A stretch of 22,693 bases of DNA. Source: CAIWXH01 sp964555675. GTDB lineage: Bacteria > Chloroflexota > Chloroflexia > Chloroflexales > Chloroflexaceae. The notes below the pieces were generated by a model. The model worked only from the letters and a program-made list of their open reading frames with translations. It did no database searches and was not told the origin of the DNA. The stretch is taken from NCBI GenBank assembly GCA_964555675.1, contig CAZKTU010000095.1, positions 1 through 22,693 on the forward strand, read 5' to 3'. Position 1 is the stretch's first letter, and each line of letters starts with the position of its first letter. Shown piece by piece: positions 1-8,524 of this stretch. The translations under genes were made by a program, and so were the position numbers.

Positions 1-2
1 GC

Positions 3-251
3 GTCGAGAGCCCGATCGGCTGGATCCCCAACTACGAGCACCTCGACTGGCGCGGCACGGGCTTCAGCCGCGAGCAGTTCGACAAGATCATGCACCTGGA
101 CATCGACGACTGGCAGCAGGAGATCCTGCTCCACGAGGAGCTGTTCATCAAGCTCTACGACCGGCTGCCCAAAGAGCTGGTCAACGTGCGCGACCTGATC
201 CTCTCGAGCCTGTGGCGCACCCCCAAGAACTGGGGTCCCACCCACGAGTGA
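3..251 (+). CDS. pckG: Phosphoenolpyruvate carboxykinase (GTP), C-terminal fragment
   Basis: This is the last 82 codons of a gene that begins before the window; the open frame starts at base 3 and ends with TGA at 249-251. The translated tail opens with VESPIGWIPNYEHLDW and continues with FSREQFDKIM, HEELFIKLYDRLPKEL and a final LWRTPKNWGP. This is the pattern I know for the C-terminus of GTP-dependent PEP carboxykinases, which convert oxaloacetate and GTP to PEP, GDP and CO2 in the cytoplasm (gluconeogenesis). The catalytic and nucleotide-binding motifs lie outside the window and cannot be checked. A strong hairpin terminator follows 15 bases after the stop, so the gene ends its own transcript. 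Family assignment is fairly firm from the tail alone; the GTP rather than ATP type is inferred from the tail's resemblance. Confidence 0.8.
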   Translation, partial: VESPIGWIPNYEHLDWRGTGFSREQFDKIMHLDIDDWQQEILLHEELFIKLYDRLPKELVNVRDLILSSLWRTPKNWGPTHE

Positions 252-266
252 GCCTGACGTAGCCCG

Positions 267-302
267 AAGAAGCCCTCACCCCGCCAGGGGTGAGGGCTTC
301 TT
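267..302 (+). terminator. Intrinsic terminator after pckG
   Basis: A perfect 16-bp stem has arms at 267-282 and 287-302 and the tetraloop GCCA at 283-286. It runs straight into the T-rich stretch TTTCTATCCTTT. The hairpin starts 15 bases after the pckG stop and precedes the dctQ promoter, so it insulates the two units. Confidence 0.85.
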
Positions 303-310
303 TCTATCCT

Positions 311-339
311 TTGACAGAATATTTTCCCCCGTGTACCAT
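311..339 (+). promoter_or_regulatory. Sigma-70-type promoter for dctQM
   Basis: A perfect -35 TTGACA (311-316) is followed after 17 bases by TACCAT (334-339), with TG directly before the -10. Transcription would start near 346, giving a leader of roughly 128 bases before the dctQ GTG at 474. The box match and spacing are read directly; activity is inferred. Confidence 0.6.
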
Positions 340-345
340 AGAGAG

Positions 346-473
346 AGCCAATTACTTTCCCTGTGACCGAGACAATCCGTGTTGCCCCACGTCGTGGGCA
401 GCATCCCGGGTGCGCCGGCTGCACGTGTGCGGCCATCGCCCCGCGCAGCCGAGTACACCAAGGAGGGCGTCCT
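346..473 (+). promoter_or_regulatory. Long structured 5' leader of dctQM
   Basis: This is the predicted untranslated leader between the promoter and the dctQ start. It contains an imperfect hairpin, TGCCC(C)AC opposite GTGGGCA near 382-400, and further GC-rich self-complementary sequence (GCCG/CGGC, roughly 414-434). It ends in a strong Shine-Dalgarno AGGAGG at 461-466. I do not recognise a known riboswitch class. The frame is open upstream from a GTG at 363, but the codons before 474 do not look like a DctQ N-terminus. Confidence 0.3.
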
Positions 474-1070
474 GTGAACGGTTTGTTGCGGATCTCCCGG
501 GCCATTGATGCGGTCACCGAGTTTGTCGGCAGGATGCTGCCCTATCTCGTGCTCGTCATGATCGCCGCCGGCTTCTACAACGTGGTCGCCCGCTACCTCG
601 GCCGCTTCGTCGGCGCCCGCCTGACCAACAACTCGGCCATCGAGATCCAGTGGTATATGTTCTCGGTGCTCTTCTTCTTCGGCTTCGCCTATATTCTCAA
701 GCACAACCTGAATGTGCGGGTCGACTTCCTCTACGCGAAGTGGAGCCCGCGCCGCCGGGCCTGGATCGACCTGCTCGGCACACTCTGCTTCCTCATCCCC
801 TTCTGCATCCTGGGTATCCTCGTGACCCTCAGCCCGGTCCTCTCGTCGTGGGGCCGCCTGCCCAACGGCACCTGGGGCACCTGGGAGGTCTCGCCCGACC
901 CCGACGGCCTGCCGCGGGCCCCGATCAAGTCGATGATCATTGTGGCCTTCATCCTGTTGCTGGCCCAGGCGATCTCGCAGGCGATCAAGTATATCGCCGT
1001 GCTCACCCACGCGGTCAGCGACCAGGAGGCCGCCGCGATCGAAGAGTATCACGCGCCTGTCGCCGAGTAG
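474..1070 (+). CDS. dctQ: TRAP transporter small permease (DctQ family)
   Basis: This 198-residue membrane protein is the small subunit of a tripartite ATP-independent periplasmic (TRAP) transporter, which uses an ion gradient to import substrates delivered by a binding protein. Four hydrophobic segments are visible at about 20-40, 58-76, 99-120 and 152-176. The family-typical EIQWYMF and VRVD follow one another around residues 57-84. I chose the GTG at 474 because AGGAGG lies 7 bases upstream; an earlier in-frame GTG at 363 would add 37 residues that look non-coding. dctM follows 52 bases later in the same orientation, so the two form one operon. The inter-helix loop around residues 121-150, rich in Pro and Asp, is long for a DctQ protein. 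The family is confident; the substrate is not readable from this subunit. Confidence 0.88.
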   Translation: MNGLLRISRAIDAVTEFVGRMLPYLVLVMIAAGFYNVVARYLGRFVGARLTNNSAIEIQWYMFSVLFFFGFAYILKHNLNVRVDFLYAKWSPRRRAWIDLLGTLCFLIPFCILGILVTLSPVLSSWGRLPNGTWGTWEVSPDPDGLPRAPIKSMIIVAFILLLAQAISQAIKYIAVLTHAVSDQEAAAIEEYHAPVAE

Positions 1071-1122
1071 CATGCCAGTCGCACTGCGGCCCTGGGTCTA
1101 GCCCTCTGTTAGGAGTGTGTCG

Positions 1123-2481
1123 ATGATCACGATCGAGGGATACGAGTGGATGTCGGTGGTCATGTTCGCCGGCTTCTTCGCCCTGCTGTTGACCGGCTAC
1201 CCCGTAGCCTTCTCGTTTGTCGGCACCGCGATCATCTTCGGGATCATCGGGGTTGGCCTCGGTATCTTCGACCTGAACCTGCTGCGCCTGCTGCCCAACC
1301 GCTGGTTCGGCACCATGTCCGATTTCACGCTGCTCGCCATCCCATTCTTCATCTTCCTGGGGGCGATCCTCGAGAAGTCGGGCCTGGCCGAAGAGCTACT
1401 CGAAACGATCGGCATCGTCCTCGGCCCGCTGCGCGGCGGCATCGCCCTGGCCGTGGTGCTGGTCGGCACGCTGTTGGCCGCCACCACCGGCGTCGTCGCG
1501 GCGACGATCATCGCCATGGGCCTGATCTCGCTGCCGATCATGCTGCGCCTGGGCTACGACAAGCAGCTGGCCACCGGCGTGATCGCGGCCTCGGGCACCC
1601 TGGCCCAGATGATCCCGCCCTCGCTGGTGCTGGTGGTGCTCAGCGACCAGATCGGGGTGAGCGTCGGCGCGCTCTTCGCGGGCGCCCTCATCCCCGGCCT
1701 GATGCTCTCGGCCTCGTTTGCGATCTACTGCCTCGGCATCGCCTACCTGAAGCCGCACCTGGCCCCGGCCCTGCCCCTCGAGCAGCGCACCCTCAAGGGC
1801 GCCGCTCTGGCCATGCGCATGGTCAAGGTGATGGTGCCGCCCATCCTGCTGATCTTCGCCGTGCTCGGCAGCATCTTCTTCGGCATCGCCTCGCCCACCG
1901 AGGCCGGCGCCGTGGGCGCGGTCGGCGCGACCATCCTGGCCGCGGCCAACGGCCGCTTCACCTGGAAGATGCTCTACGACTCGGCCATGAGCACCATGCG
2001 CTCGACCTCGCTGGTGATCATGATCCTCTTCTGCTCGACCTTCTTCGCCCTGGTCTTCACCGACGGTCTCGACGGCACCAAGTTCTTCACCGAACTGCTA
2101 GTGGCCCTGCCCGGCGGCTTCTGGGGCTTCATGATCGCCGCGAATATCGTCGTCTTCCTGCTCGGCGTCTTCCTCGAGTTCGTCGAGATCTGCTTCATCG
2201 TCATGCCGCTGCTCGTGCCGGCCGCCCGCGCCCTGGGCTTCCAGGAGATCGACATGGTCTGGTTCGGCGTGGTCATGGCCCTCAACCTGCAGACGGCCTT
2301 CGTCTCGCCCCCCGTCGGCTTCTCGCTCTTCTACTTGCAGAGCGCCGCCCCTCCCGAGATCTCCACCGCCGACATCCACAAGGGCGCCCTCCCCTTCGTG
2401 GTGCTCCAGGTGATCGTCCTGCTCCTGGTCATGCTCTTCCCCGGCACGGTGATCTGGCTGGTCAACCTGGCCCAGGGCTAA
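1123..2481 (+). CDS. dctM: TRAP transporter large permease (DctM family)
   Basis: This 452-residue protein is the substrate-translocating subunit of the TRAP transporter and partner of the small permease just upstream. It is hydrophobic throughout, with about 12 membrane segments. It carries family landmarks: FTLLAIPFFIFLG near residue 70, the glycine-rich TTGVVAATIIAMG segment, ASGTLAQMIPPS near 165, and a second inverted-repeat half with NLQTAFVSPPVGFSLFY near 390. Length fits the family (about 425-450). I start at the ATG at 1123 because TTAGGAG ends 7 bases before it; a GTG at 1117 sits too close to that Shine-Dalgarno. A GNRA-loop hairpin follows the stop. The binding-protein gene lies on the opposite strand just beyond. 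Confidence 0.9.
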   Translation: MITIEGYEWMSVVMFAGFFALLLTGYPVAFSFVGTAIIFGIIGVGLGIFDLNLLRLLPNRWFGTMSDFTLLAIPFFIFLGAILEKSGLAEELLETIGIVLGPLRGGIALAVVLVGTLLAATTGVVAATIIAMGLISLPIMLRLGYDKQLATGVIAASGTLAQMIPPSLVLVVLSDQIGVSVGALFAGALIPGLMLSASFAIYCLGIAYLKPHLAPALPLEQRTLKGAALAMRMVKVMVPPILLIFAVLGSIFFGIASPTEAGAVGAVGATILAAANGRFTWKMLYDSAMSTMRSTSLVIMILFCSTFFALVFTDGLDGTKFFTELLVALPGGFWGFMIAANIVVFLLGVFLEFVEICFIVMPLLVPAARALGFQEIDMVWFGVVMALNLQTAFVSPPVGFSLFYLQSAAPPEISTADIHKGALPFVVLQVIVLLLVMLFPGTVIWLVNLAQG

Positions 2482-2518
2482 TGCTCGCAAGCTGGTAGGC
2501 TCGTGCGGCGCAACACAA

Positions 2519-2546
2519 GGGGGCCGGAGCGAAAGCTCCGGCCCCT
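2519..2546. terminator. Hairpin terminator between convergent dctM and dctP
   Basis: An 11-bp perfect stem has arms at 2520-2530 and 2535-2545, closed by a GAAA tetraloop, with a possible G-T pair outside. TCTTC follows on the + strand. The poly-T tract is weak on both sides, but the position 38 bases after the dctM stop fits a terminator that could serve both convergent genes. Confidence 0.6.
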
Positions 2547-2565
2547 CTTCACATCCAGCAATTCG

Positions 2566-2590
2566 TTTCGTCCAACAAGGTTGGACGAAA
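2566..2590. repeat. Perfect 11-bp inverted repeat touching the dctP stop codon
   Basis: The arms TTTCGTCCAAC (2566-2576) and GTTGGACGAAA (2580-2590) are separated by three bases. The repeat abuts the dctP stop codon (2591-2593 on the - strand). No T-run follows on the - strand, so it may be a 3'-end stabilising hairpin or half of a composite terminator with the stem at 2519-2546, rather than a classic terminator. Confidence 0.6.
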
Positions 2591-3829
<1,239 letters not shown>

Positions 3830-3874
3830 GCCTTGCTCCTGAGCATTTGTTCTTAGAACTCCGGGGATACATAT

Positions 3875-3903
3875 ATTGTACATTACCGCCCTATTTCAGG
3901 CAA
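3875..3903 (-). promoter_or_regulatory. Promoter for dctP
   Basis: On the - strand, TTGCCT (3903-3898) is followed after exactly 17 bases by TACAAT (3880-3875). The predicted start near 3868 leaves a leader of about 40 bases before the ATG at 3829. A short inverted repeat GTTCT/AGAAC (3849-3859) lies in that leader and could be an operator. Confidence 0.55.
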
Positions 3904-3952
3904 CCTTCCCTGTGCATTTGCCTTGCGCGGCCTGTGGCGCGGGACAATTCCC

Positions 3953-4858
3953 CTATAACAGCAGCAGGACAATTGCCAGGGTGATGATGCTGATGACATT
4001 CGAGAAGAGCACGGTCGTGGTCACGAACTCGGGCAGCAGGCGGTTCTCCATCGCGATGATCGAGACGAGCACGGCCGTGGGCATGCTGGCCTGGAGGATG
4101 CCCACGTTGCGCTCGAGCCCCGAGAGGGCGAACCAGCCCACAGTGGCGAAGGCGATCACGGGCCCGCCGATCAGCCGGATCGCGCTCGAGAGCACCAGGT
4201 CGCCGCTGAGCTTTGGTACGCCGGCCGCCGCAAGCTGAGCCCCCAGCACGATCAGCATGGTCGGGATCATCGCGTCGGACAGCAGCTCGAGGGGCCGCAG
4301 CACCACGGGCGGCAGGCTGAACCCCGACCAGTTGAGCAGGATGGCCGGCGCCAGGGCGATCAGGGCCGGGGTGCGAAAGACCTGCCCCGCCATCCCCAGG
4401 CTCAGCCCGCGGCTGAAGTTGGCCGCCATCACGCAGACTACGAAGGCCAGCACCAGGTTGGCCAGGAAGTAGACCGTAGCCACGCCCAGGGCCTCGGGCC
4501 CCTCGGCGAACTGGATGATCGGCAGCCCGAAGTTGCCCACATTCCCGAAGGCCGCGATCATCACATAGGCCGCCGTCATCTGGGCCGAGCGTCGCAGCAG
4601 CCGGGCCGCCACAAAGGCCAGCAGGATGGTGCCCAGGTAGACCAGGCTGATGAAGCCGATCATGCGCCCCGCCAGGTTGGCCTCGATGCGAGTCTGGCTG
4701 AGGATGGTGAAGACGAAGGCCGGCGTGAGCACGAAGTAGGCCAGGCGCGAGAGGGTGCGCACCTCGAGCTGCAGGCGCGGACCGACCAGATAGCCGAGCA
4801 GCACAAGCGAAAAGACCGGCACAAGGACGTTGAGAAAGATCGTGGGCAGCTGGGACAT
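3953..4858 (-). CDS. AEC-family (auxin efflux carrier-like) permease
   Basis: This 301-residue integral membrane protein has about ten hydrophobic segments in two five-helix halves. The first half contains FGNVGNFGLPI (residues 104-114), the glycine/proline-rich break typical of the AEC/BASS transporter superfamily. The second half contains the corresponding QASMPTAV near 266. Bacterial members move organic acids such as malate, malonate or amino-acid derivatives; the substrate here is unknown. I start at the ATG at 4858 because AGGAG is 7 bases upstream; the longer open frame from 4927 adds a polar, Pro-rich stretch without a start signal. The gene reads towards dctP, 123 bases upstream of that start, and both encode carboxylate-type transporters. 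Since dctP has its own promoter, co-transcription is not required. Confidence 0.82.
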   Translation of the reverse strand: MSQLPTIFLNVLVPVFSLVLLGYLVGPRLQLEVRTLSRLAYFVLTPAFVFTILSQTRIEANLAGRMIGFISLVYLGTILLAFVAARLLRRSAQMTAAYVMIAAFGNVGNFGLPIIQFAEGPEALGVATVYFLANLVLAFVVCVMAANFSRGLSLGMAGQVFRTPALIALAPAILLNWSGFSLPPVVLRPLELLSDAMIPTMLIVLGAQLAAAGVPKLSGDLVLSSAIRLIGGPVIAFATVGWFALSGLERNVGILQASMPTAVLVSIIAMENRLLPEFVTTTVLFSNVISIITLAIVLLLL

Positions 4859-4962
4859 GGGTTGGCTCCTGCGGTGATTGCCGAGGGCACCCTCGCAGGG
4901 CGCGGCGCGGCCGGGTTGGCCAATCATACCACCACCGGCCCTGCCCTCTACCCGGCCGCCTC

Positions 4963-4991
4963 TTGCCCGCCCCGGCGCGGTATGCTACAAT
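4963..4991 (+). promoter_or_regulatory. Promoter with extended -10 for the lone receiver gene
   Basis: TTGCCC (4963-4968), a 17-base spacer and TACAAT (4986-4991) are present. The -10 is preceded by TGC, making an extended -10 element. Transcription would start near 4998, about 53 bases before the ATG at 5051. The layout nearly matches the dctP promoter. Confidence 0.55.
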
Positions 4992-5050
4992 TGGCCCGAA
5001 ATGGGGCCCTGGGCGCTCTCCGCGCCGAAAAGGGAGTTAGGAGCCACGCT

Positions 5051-5434
5051 ATGCCCGATGTCTCCGGTCGCAACCCGGCGATCGTCCTCGTCGAGGACGA
5101 GCCCGACATCCTTATTATTCTGCATCGCCTGATGCGCGATCTGACCGGCGGCTACGACATCGTCACGGTGAACGGCGGGGCCGACGCCCTCGCCCAGATC
5201 GCGCTCCGCCCCGTCCCGCTCGTGATCACCGACTACAACATGCCCGGCATGAACGGCCTCCAGCTCGCCGCCGCGATCAAAGAGACCTCGCCCGACACCC
5301 GCGTCGTGATGATCACCGCCTACGCCACCCCCGAGCTCGAGAAGAAGGCCCGCGAGCAGCGCGTCGACTACTACCTGCCCAAGCCCTTCCCCCTCGACCG
5401 CCTCGAGCAGATCGTGCGCGACGTCCTCAAGTAG
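5051..5434 (+). CDS. Stand-alone CheY-like response regulator (receiver only)
   Basis: This is a 127-residue single receiver domain with no output domain. All active-site positions are intact: acidic pair Glu15/Asp16 (VLVEDEPD), phospho-acceptor Asp61 (ITDYNMPG), Thr89 and Lys111 (LPKPF). It would accept phosphate from a histidine kinase and act by protein-protein contact or as a shuttle in a phosphorelay. The start ATG at 5051 has AGGAG 7 bases upstream, and its own promoter and terminator make it monocistronic. The kinase partner is unknown; the two kinases encoded at 8525-12831 are nearby candidates, although one already carries receivers and an Hpt domain. No DNA-binding or enzymatic output is present. 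Confidence 0.88.
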   Translation: MPDVSGRNPAIVLVEDEPDILIILHRLMRDLTGGYDIVTVNGGADALAQIALRPVPLVITDYNMPGMNGLQLAAAIKETSPDTRVVMITAYATPELEKKAREQRVDYYLPKPFPLDRLEQIVRDVLK

Positions 5435-5453
5435 GCGCGCACCCCCATCCCCT

Positions 5454-5481
5454 GAGGGCCCGGCGCTGCTGCCGGGCCCTC
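5454..5481 (+). terminator. Terminator hairpin after the receiver gene
   Basis: A perfect 11-bp GC-rich stem (arms 5454-5464 and 5471-5481, loop GCTGCT) lies 20 bases past the stop. The following GCTGATTCC is only weakly T-rich. Confidence 0.55.
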
Positions 5482-5486
5482 GCTGA

Positions 5487-5506
5487 TTCCTAACTCTTTC
5501 CTAACT
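5487..5506. repeat. Two direct copies of TTCCTAACT at 11-bp spacing
   Basis: TTCCTAACT occurs at 5487-5495 and again at 5498-5506, so the period is 11 bases, about one helical turn. Head-to-tail half-sites at this spacing are typical of OmpR/PhoB-type regulators. They sit just upstream of the candidate promoter at 5522-5551 that drives the small membrane protein gene. The regulator is unknown. Confidence 0.45.
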
Positions 5507-5521
5507 ATCACGTTGCTCTCA

Positions 5522-5551
5522 TTGCCCCTACGGCGCGCCAGCCTGTAGGAT
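5522..5551 (+). promoter_or_regulatory. Candidate promoter for the small membrane protein gene
   Basis: TTGCCC (5522-5527), 18 bases, and TAGGAT (5546-5551) preceded by TG. The start would lie near 5558, about 27 bases before the ATG at 5585. The -10 match is moderate. Confidence 0.4.
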
Positions 5552-5584
5552 GCCCGGGCGCACTCTGCGCAACGGAGGGCCCTG

Positions 5585-5752
5585 ATGACCGAGCTGATCA
5601 ACCTGTTCCCCACGCTCCTCCTCGGGATGATGATCGTGCTGACCCTCGTCCTGTTGCCGTTGCTCAGTGACGAGGCCGCCCCACGCCGCGACGACCGCCA
5701 GCGCACCGACGAGATCCGCGTGCCGGTCAGAGACGAGCGCCGCGAGCGCTGA
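5585..5752 (+). CDS. Small single-helix membrane protein, function unknown
   Basis: This is a 55-residue open frame (MTELINLFPT...). Residues 5-27 form one continuous hydrophobic helix rich in Leu, Met and Val. The remainder (28-55) is a charged tail with nine Arg residues and many Asp/Glu. GGAGG lies 6 bases before the ATG, and a candidate promoter with a tandem operator-like repeat precedes it. The TGA stop abuts the TGA of the opposite-strand gene, the two forming TGATCA at 5750-5755. I recognise no family. The topology would be an anchored helix with a cytoplasmic basic tail, as in small regulatory membrane proteins (inference). Its coding status rests on start signals and composition only. 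Confidence 0.55.
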   Translation: MTELINLFPTLLLGMMIVLTLVLLPLLSDEAAPRRDDRQRTDEIRVPVRDERRER

Positions 5753-7294
5753 TCAGCCCCCCAGCAGCCTGCGCGCCAGCGCCAGGGCCTCCTCGCGCGT
5801 CGTCACTTCGCCCGCGGCCTGGGCCTCGCCGATCTCGCGCAGCAGCTCGCCCACGGCCGGCCCCGGCCCCATCCCCAGGGCCGCCATCAGGTCGTTGCCG
5901 TCCAGCAGCGGGATGCTTCGTTCGGCCCGCGGGGCGTAGTAGTGCTCCAGCAGCGCCTCGACCCAGGCCAGGTGCGCCTCCCACCCCTGCGGGTCGACAT
6001 AGGGCCCCCGCGTCGCCAGGTGGTCGGCCAGCTCGTGCAGCAGTACGTCCGGCCCCGCGTCGCCGAGGTCGCGGAAGAGCCGGTTCACCGCCCTGACGGT
6101 GAGCACCTCGCCGGCGCGCAGCTGCCCCGGGCGCATGTGCTCGCGCACCACCAGGGCCACGTAGCCGCAGTCGTGACGGCTCAGGCGCAGCCGCCGCCCG
6201 ATCCGCGCCGCCACTTCGGCCCCGATCGTCTGGTGCTCGTAGAAGCTCACCTTGCCGTCCGGGTGTACCGCCCTGGTCTGCGGCTTGGCGTTATCGTGCA
6301 GCAGGGCCGCCAGCTTGAGCAGGGCCGCCCGCCGATGTCCCCCCGCCCGCCCCTCGGCCAGCAGGGCCGCCAGTCGCTCGGCGAAGGGCAGCTCGCGCCG
6401 CAGGCCGGGGTAGGTCTGCACGGCGACCGGTAGCGCCTCGTCCGGCGCGCCGCCGCCCGACTCTGGCCGTTGTGCCGTCACCACCAGGCCGGGGAGCAGG
6501 CCGATCAGCCAGTCAAGGGCTGCCACCGTCTCGAGGATATGGGCCAGGACCGGCAGGAAGTGGACATTGGGCTGGGCGCAGTCGCGGGCCGGCTCGAGCT
6601 CGGGGATCAGCCGGGTCAGGGCGCCGCACGCGTCGAGGTAGCGCAGCCACGGCGCCGCCGTGGGTGCGTCGAGCAGCCTGAGCAGCTCGTCGCGGGCCCG
6701 CTCGGGGGCCACCCCCGCCAGGCCGGGGGCCGCCTCGCGCATCAGCGGCGCCAGCCCGGGTTCGGGCCGCAGCCCCAGCCCCGCGCAGAGTCGCGCCGCC
6801 CGCAGCACGCGCAGCGGGTCGTCCGTCAGGCTCGTCGGCCCGCAGGCCCGTAAGATCCTGGCACCCAGGTCCTCCAGACCGCCCGTCGGGTCGATCCAGC
6901 GGTCGGGTGGCTCCAGGCCGACCCCGGATCGCCCGCTCAGGGGCAGCGCGATCGCGTTGACCGTGAAGTCGCGCAGCCGCAGGTCGGCCTCGATGCCGGG
7001 GCCGCGCAGGCCCGCCAGGTCGAGGGTGGCGGGTGGATCGCCCGGGACGACCACGCGGCCCGTAGCCCGCCCCGCGTCGAGGGGCACGAAGGCCGCGCCT
7101 CGTGCATCAGCGTAGGCCTTGGCCAGGGCGTAGCCGTCGCCCGCCACCGCCAGATCGAGGTCGACGGGCGCCCGCCCCAGGGCCAGGTCGCGCGCCGCCC
7201 CGCCCACCAGCCAGGCCTCGGCCCCCTGTGCCGCCAGGAAGGCGGCCAGGTCCTCAAGCAGAGCCGCCAGCGTTGTGCTCATATGGTGGTCCAT
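5753..7294 (-). CDS. CCA-adding enzyme / poly(A) polymerase family protein with HD domain
   Basis: This 513-residue nucleotidyltransferase probably adds or repairs the 3' CCA end of tRNA. The N-terminal head shows VGGAARD (30-36), the metal-binding pair Asp45/Asp47 (VDLDLAV), RDFTVNAIA (108-116), DDPLRVLRAARL (158-169) and ERARDEL (198-204), all class II nucleotidyltransferase landmarks. The C-terminal half carries an HD phosphohydrolase-like domain with LLHDNAKP (His333/Asp334) and further His at 354 and 386. Whether the enzyme adds CCA, only A, or only CC cannot be decided by eye. The ATG at 7294 has AGGA seven bases upstream; this Shine-Dalgarno overlaps the TAG stop of the preceding methyltransferase gene, so translation is probably coupled. 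A second ATG four codons in is possible. Confidence 0.85.
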   Translation of the reverse strand: MDHHMSTTLAALLEDLAAFLAAQGAEAWLVGGAARDLALGRAPVDLDLAVAGDGYALAKAYADARGAAFVPLDAGRATGRVVVPGDPPATLDLAGLRGPGIEADLRLRDFTVNAIALPLSGRSGVGLEPPDRWIDPTGGLEDLGARILRACGPTSLTDDPLRVLRAARLCAGLGLRPEPGLAPLMREAAPGLAGVAPERARDELLRLLDAPTAAPWLRYLDACGALTRLIPELEPARDCAQPNVHFLPVLAHILETVAALDWLIGLLPGLVVTAQRPESGGGAPDEALPVAVQTYPGLRRELPFAERLAALLAEGRAGGHRRAALLKLAALLHDNAKPQTRAVHPDGKVSFYEHQTIGAEVAARIGRRLRLSRHDCGYVALVVREHMRPGQLRAGEVLTVRAVNRLFRDLGDAGPDVLLHELADHLATRGPYVDPQGWEAHLAWVEALLEHYYAPRAERSIPLLDGNDLMAALGMGPGPAVGELLREIGEAQAAGEVTTREEALALARRLLGG

Positions 7295-7303
7295 CGCAAT
7301 GTC

Positions 7304-8485
7304 CTACGCGTTCGCCCGCAGCTCCAGCACCTTGTACGAGCGGTCGGTCGCGACCACGGCGAGCGTGCCGAACTGGGCCCCGATCTGCCGCTCGTAGGGC
7401 AGGAACTGGTTCGCCACCAGCAGCAGGCGCCCGCCGGGGGCCAGCAACGCGCGGGCCTGGGCGATGAAGGCCGCGGCCATGGTCGTGTCTACCGCCTTGC
7501 CGGCGTGGAAGGGCGGGTTGCTGATGATCAGGTCGTAGCTCCGGCCCGCCGCGGCCTCGAGGGCGTCGCTGGCCTCGGCCGTGGCCTGGGGCAGGCCCAG
7601 GCGCGCACTATTCTCGCGGGCCGCCGCCACGGCCGGCAGGCTGACGTCGAGCAGATCGACCCGGCTTGCGCCGAGGCGAGCCGCCGCCAGGCCGAGGGGC
7701 CCATAGCCGCAGCCCGCGTCGAGGACGCGCAGGCCCTCGCACTCCCCCAGCTGCTGCAAGAGCAGGGCCGTCCCCTGGTCGATGCGGTCGTAGCTGAAGA
7801 CCCCCGGCAGGCTGACCAGCTCGACGGCGCCGCCGGGCAGCGCGGCCGCCAGAGTGTGCCAGGTGCCCGGGGCGATGCCCGGCTCTGTGGCCCAGGGCGG
7901 CGGCGGGGCCTGCCCGAGCCGCAGGGTCTCGCCCACCCGGCAACCGCCCCCGTAGCCCAGGGTCTTGGCATTGCCGAAGAGGGCCGCCGCGTCGCCGAGC
8001 AGGGGCTGGATGCCGCCTTTGTTGGCGCCGGCCAGGTTGAGCGTGCCCCCGGGCCTGAGCAGAGCGTGGGCCTCGGCCAGCCACCTTCGGCCGAGGGCCC
8101 GGCTCTGCGGGGCCAGAATGACGACGCGGTCGAAAGAGGCCGCGCCGGCGGGCAGCAGGCTGAGCGCCTCGCTCACCGTCACCTCGGGGTGGCCGTTGGC
8201 CGCCAGGGTCAGGCGGGCCAAACGCACGGCGATCAGGCTGGGGTCGCTCAGGGTCAGGCCGCCCCGGGGCAGTTGGCGGGCCAGGGCTACGCCCAGGGCC
8301 CCGTGGCCGCAGCCGAGGATCAAGACCCGCTCGTCGGGCGCGGGCGTGATCAGCTCGGCGGCCAGGGTCGTGGCGGCGTCGATGCTCGCCCCGCCCGCCA
8401 GCCCCGGCTTGCTCACCACTGTCAGGGGCTCGCCGCGCAGCTTGCCACTAACGGTCACAGGAGTGCTGTAGCTATCGCCGCTCAT
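7304..8485 (-). CDS. RsmC/RlmG-like rRNA guanine-N2 methyltransferase
   Basis: This 393-residue protein is built from two methyltransferase domains in tandem. The C-terminal copy is the active one: SAM-binding VLDAGCGYGPLG (254-265) and catalytic NPPFHAGK (323-330), with LPGVFSYDRIDQGT (226-239) between the domains as in RsmC and RlmG. The N-terminal copy keeps VLILGCGHGALG (54-65) but has VVILAPQS where the NPPF motif should be, so it is a degenerate, probably structural, domain. Such enzymes methylate G1207 of 16S or G1835 of 23S rRNA; which one applies here is open. The ATG at 8485 has no Shine-Dalgarno and lies just 6 bases past a good -10 box, so the mRNA may be leaderless. The gene is followed 9 bases later by the CCA-enzyme gene. 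Confidence 0.85.
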   Translation of the reverse strand: MSGDSYSTPVTVSGKLRGEPLTVVSKPGLAGGASIDAATTLAAELITPAPDERVLILGCGHGALGVALARQLPRGGLTLSDPSLIAVRLARLTLAANGHPEVTVSEALSLLPAGAASFDRVVILAPQSRALGRRWLAEAHALLRPGGTLNLAGANKGGIQPLLGDAAALFGNAKTLGYGGGCRVGETLRLGQAPPPPWATEPGIAPGTWHTLAAALPGGAVELVSLPGVFSYDRIDQGTALLLQQLGECEGLRVLDAGCGYGPLGLAAARLGASRVDLLDVSLPAVAAARENSARLGLPQATAEASDALEAAAGRSYDLIISNPPFHAGKAVDTTMAAAFIAQARALLAPGGRLLLVANQFLPYERQIGAQFGTLAVVATDRSYKVLELRANA

Positions 8486-8491
8486 GGGGCC

Positions 8492-8500
8492 AGTGTAGCA
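8492..8500 (-). promoter_or_regulatory. Extended -10 promoter giving a possibly leaderless transcript
   Basis: On the - strand TGCTACACT (8500-8492) is an extended -10 (TGN-TACACT). Only 6 bases separate it from the ATG at 8485, which places the expected start of transcription on or next to the start codon. No convincing -35 is present in the 39-base gap to the upstream kinase gene. Confidence 0.45.
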
Positions 8501-8524
8501 CAGGCGGCCCCGCAGGTCGCGGGC

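Noticed and set aside
363..473. Upstream GTG start for dctQ (37 extra residues)
   Set aside because: The extra residues are Arg/Cys/Pro-rich and unlike a DctQ N-terminus, and AGGAGG at 461-466 points to the GTG at 474.
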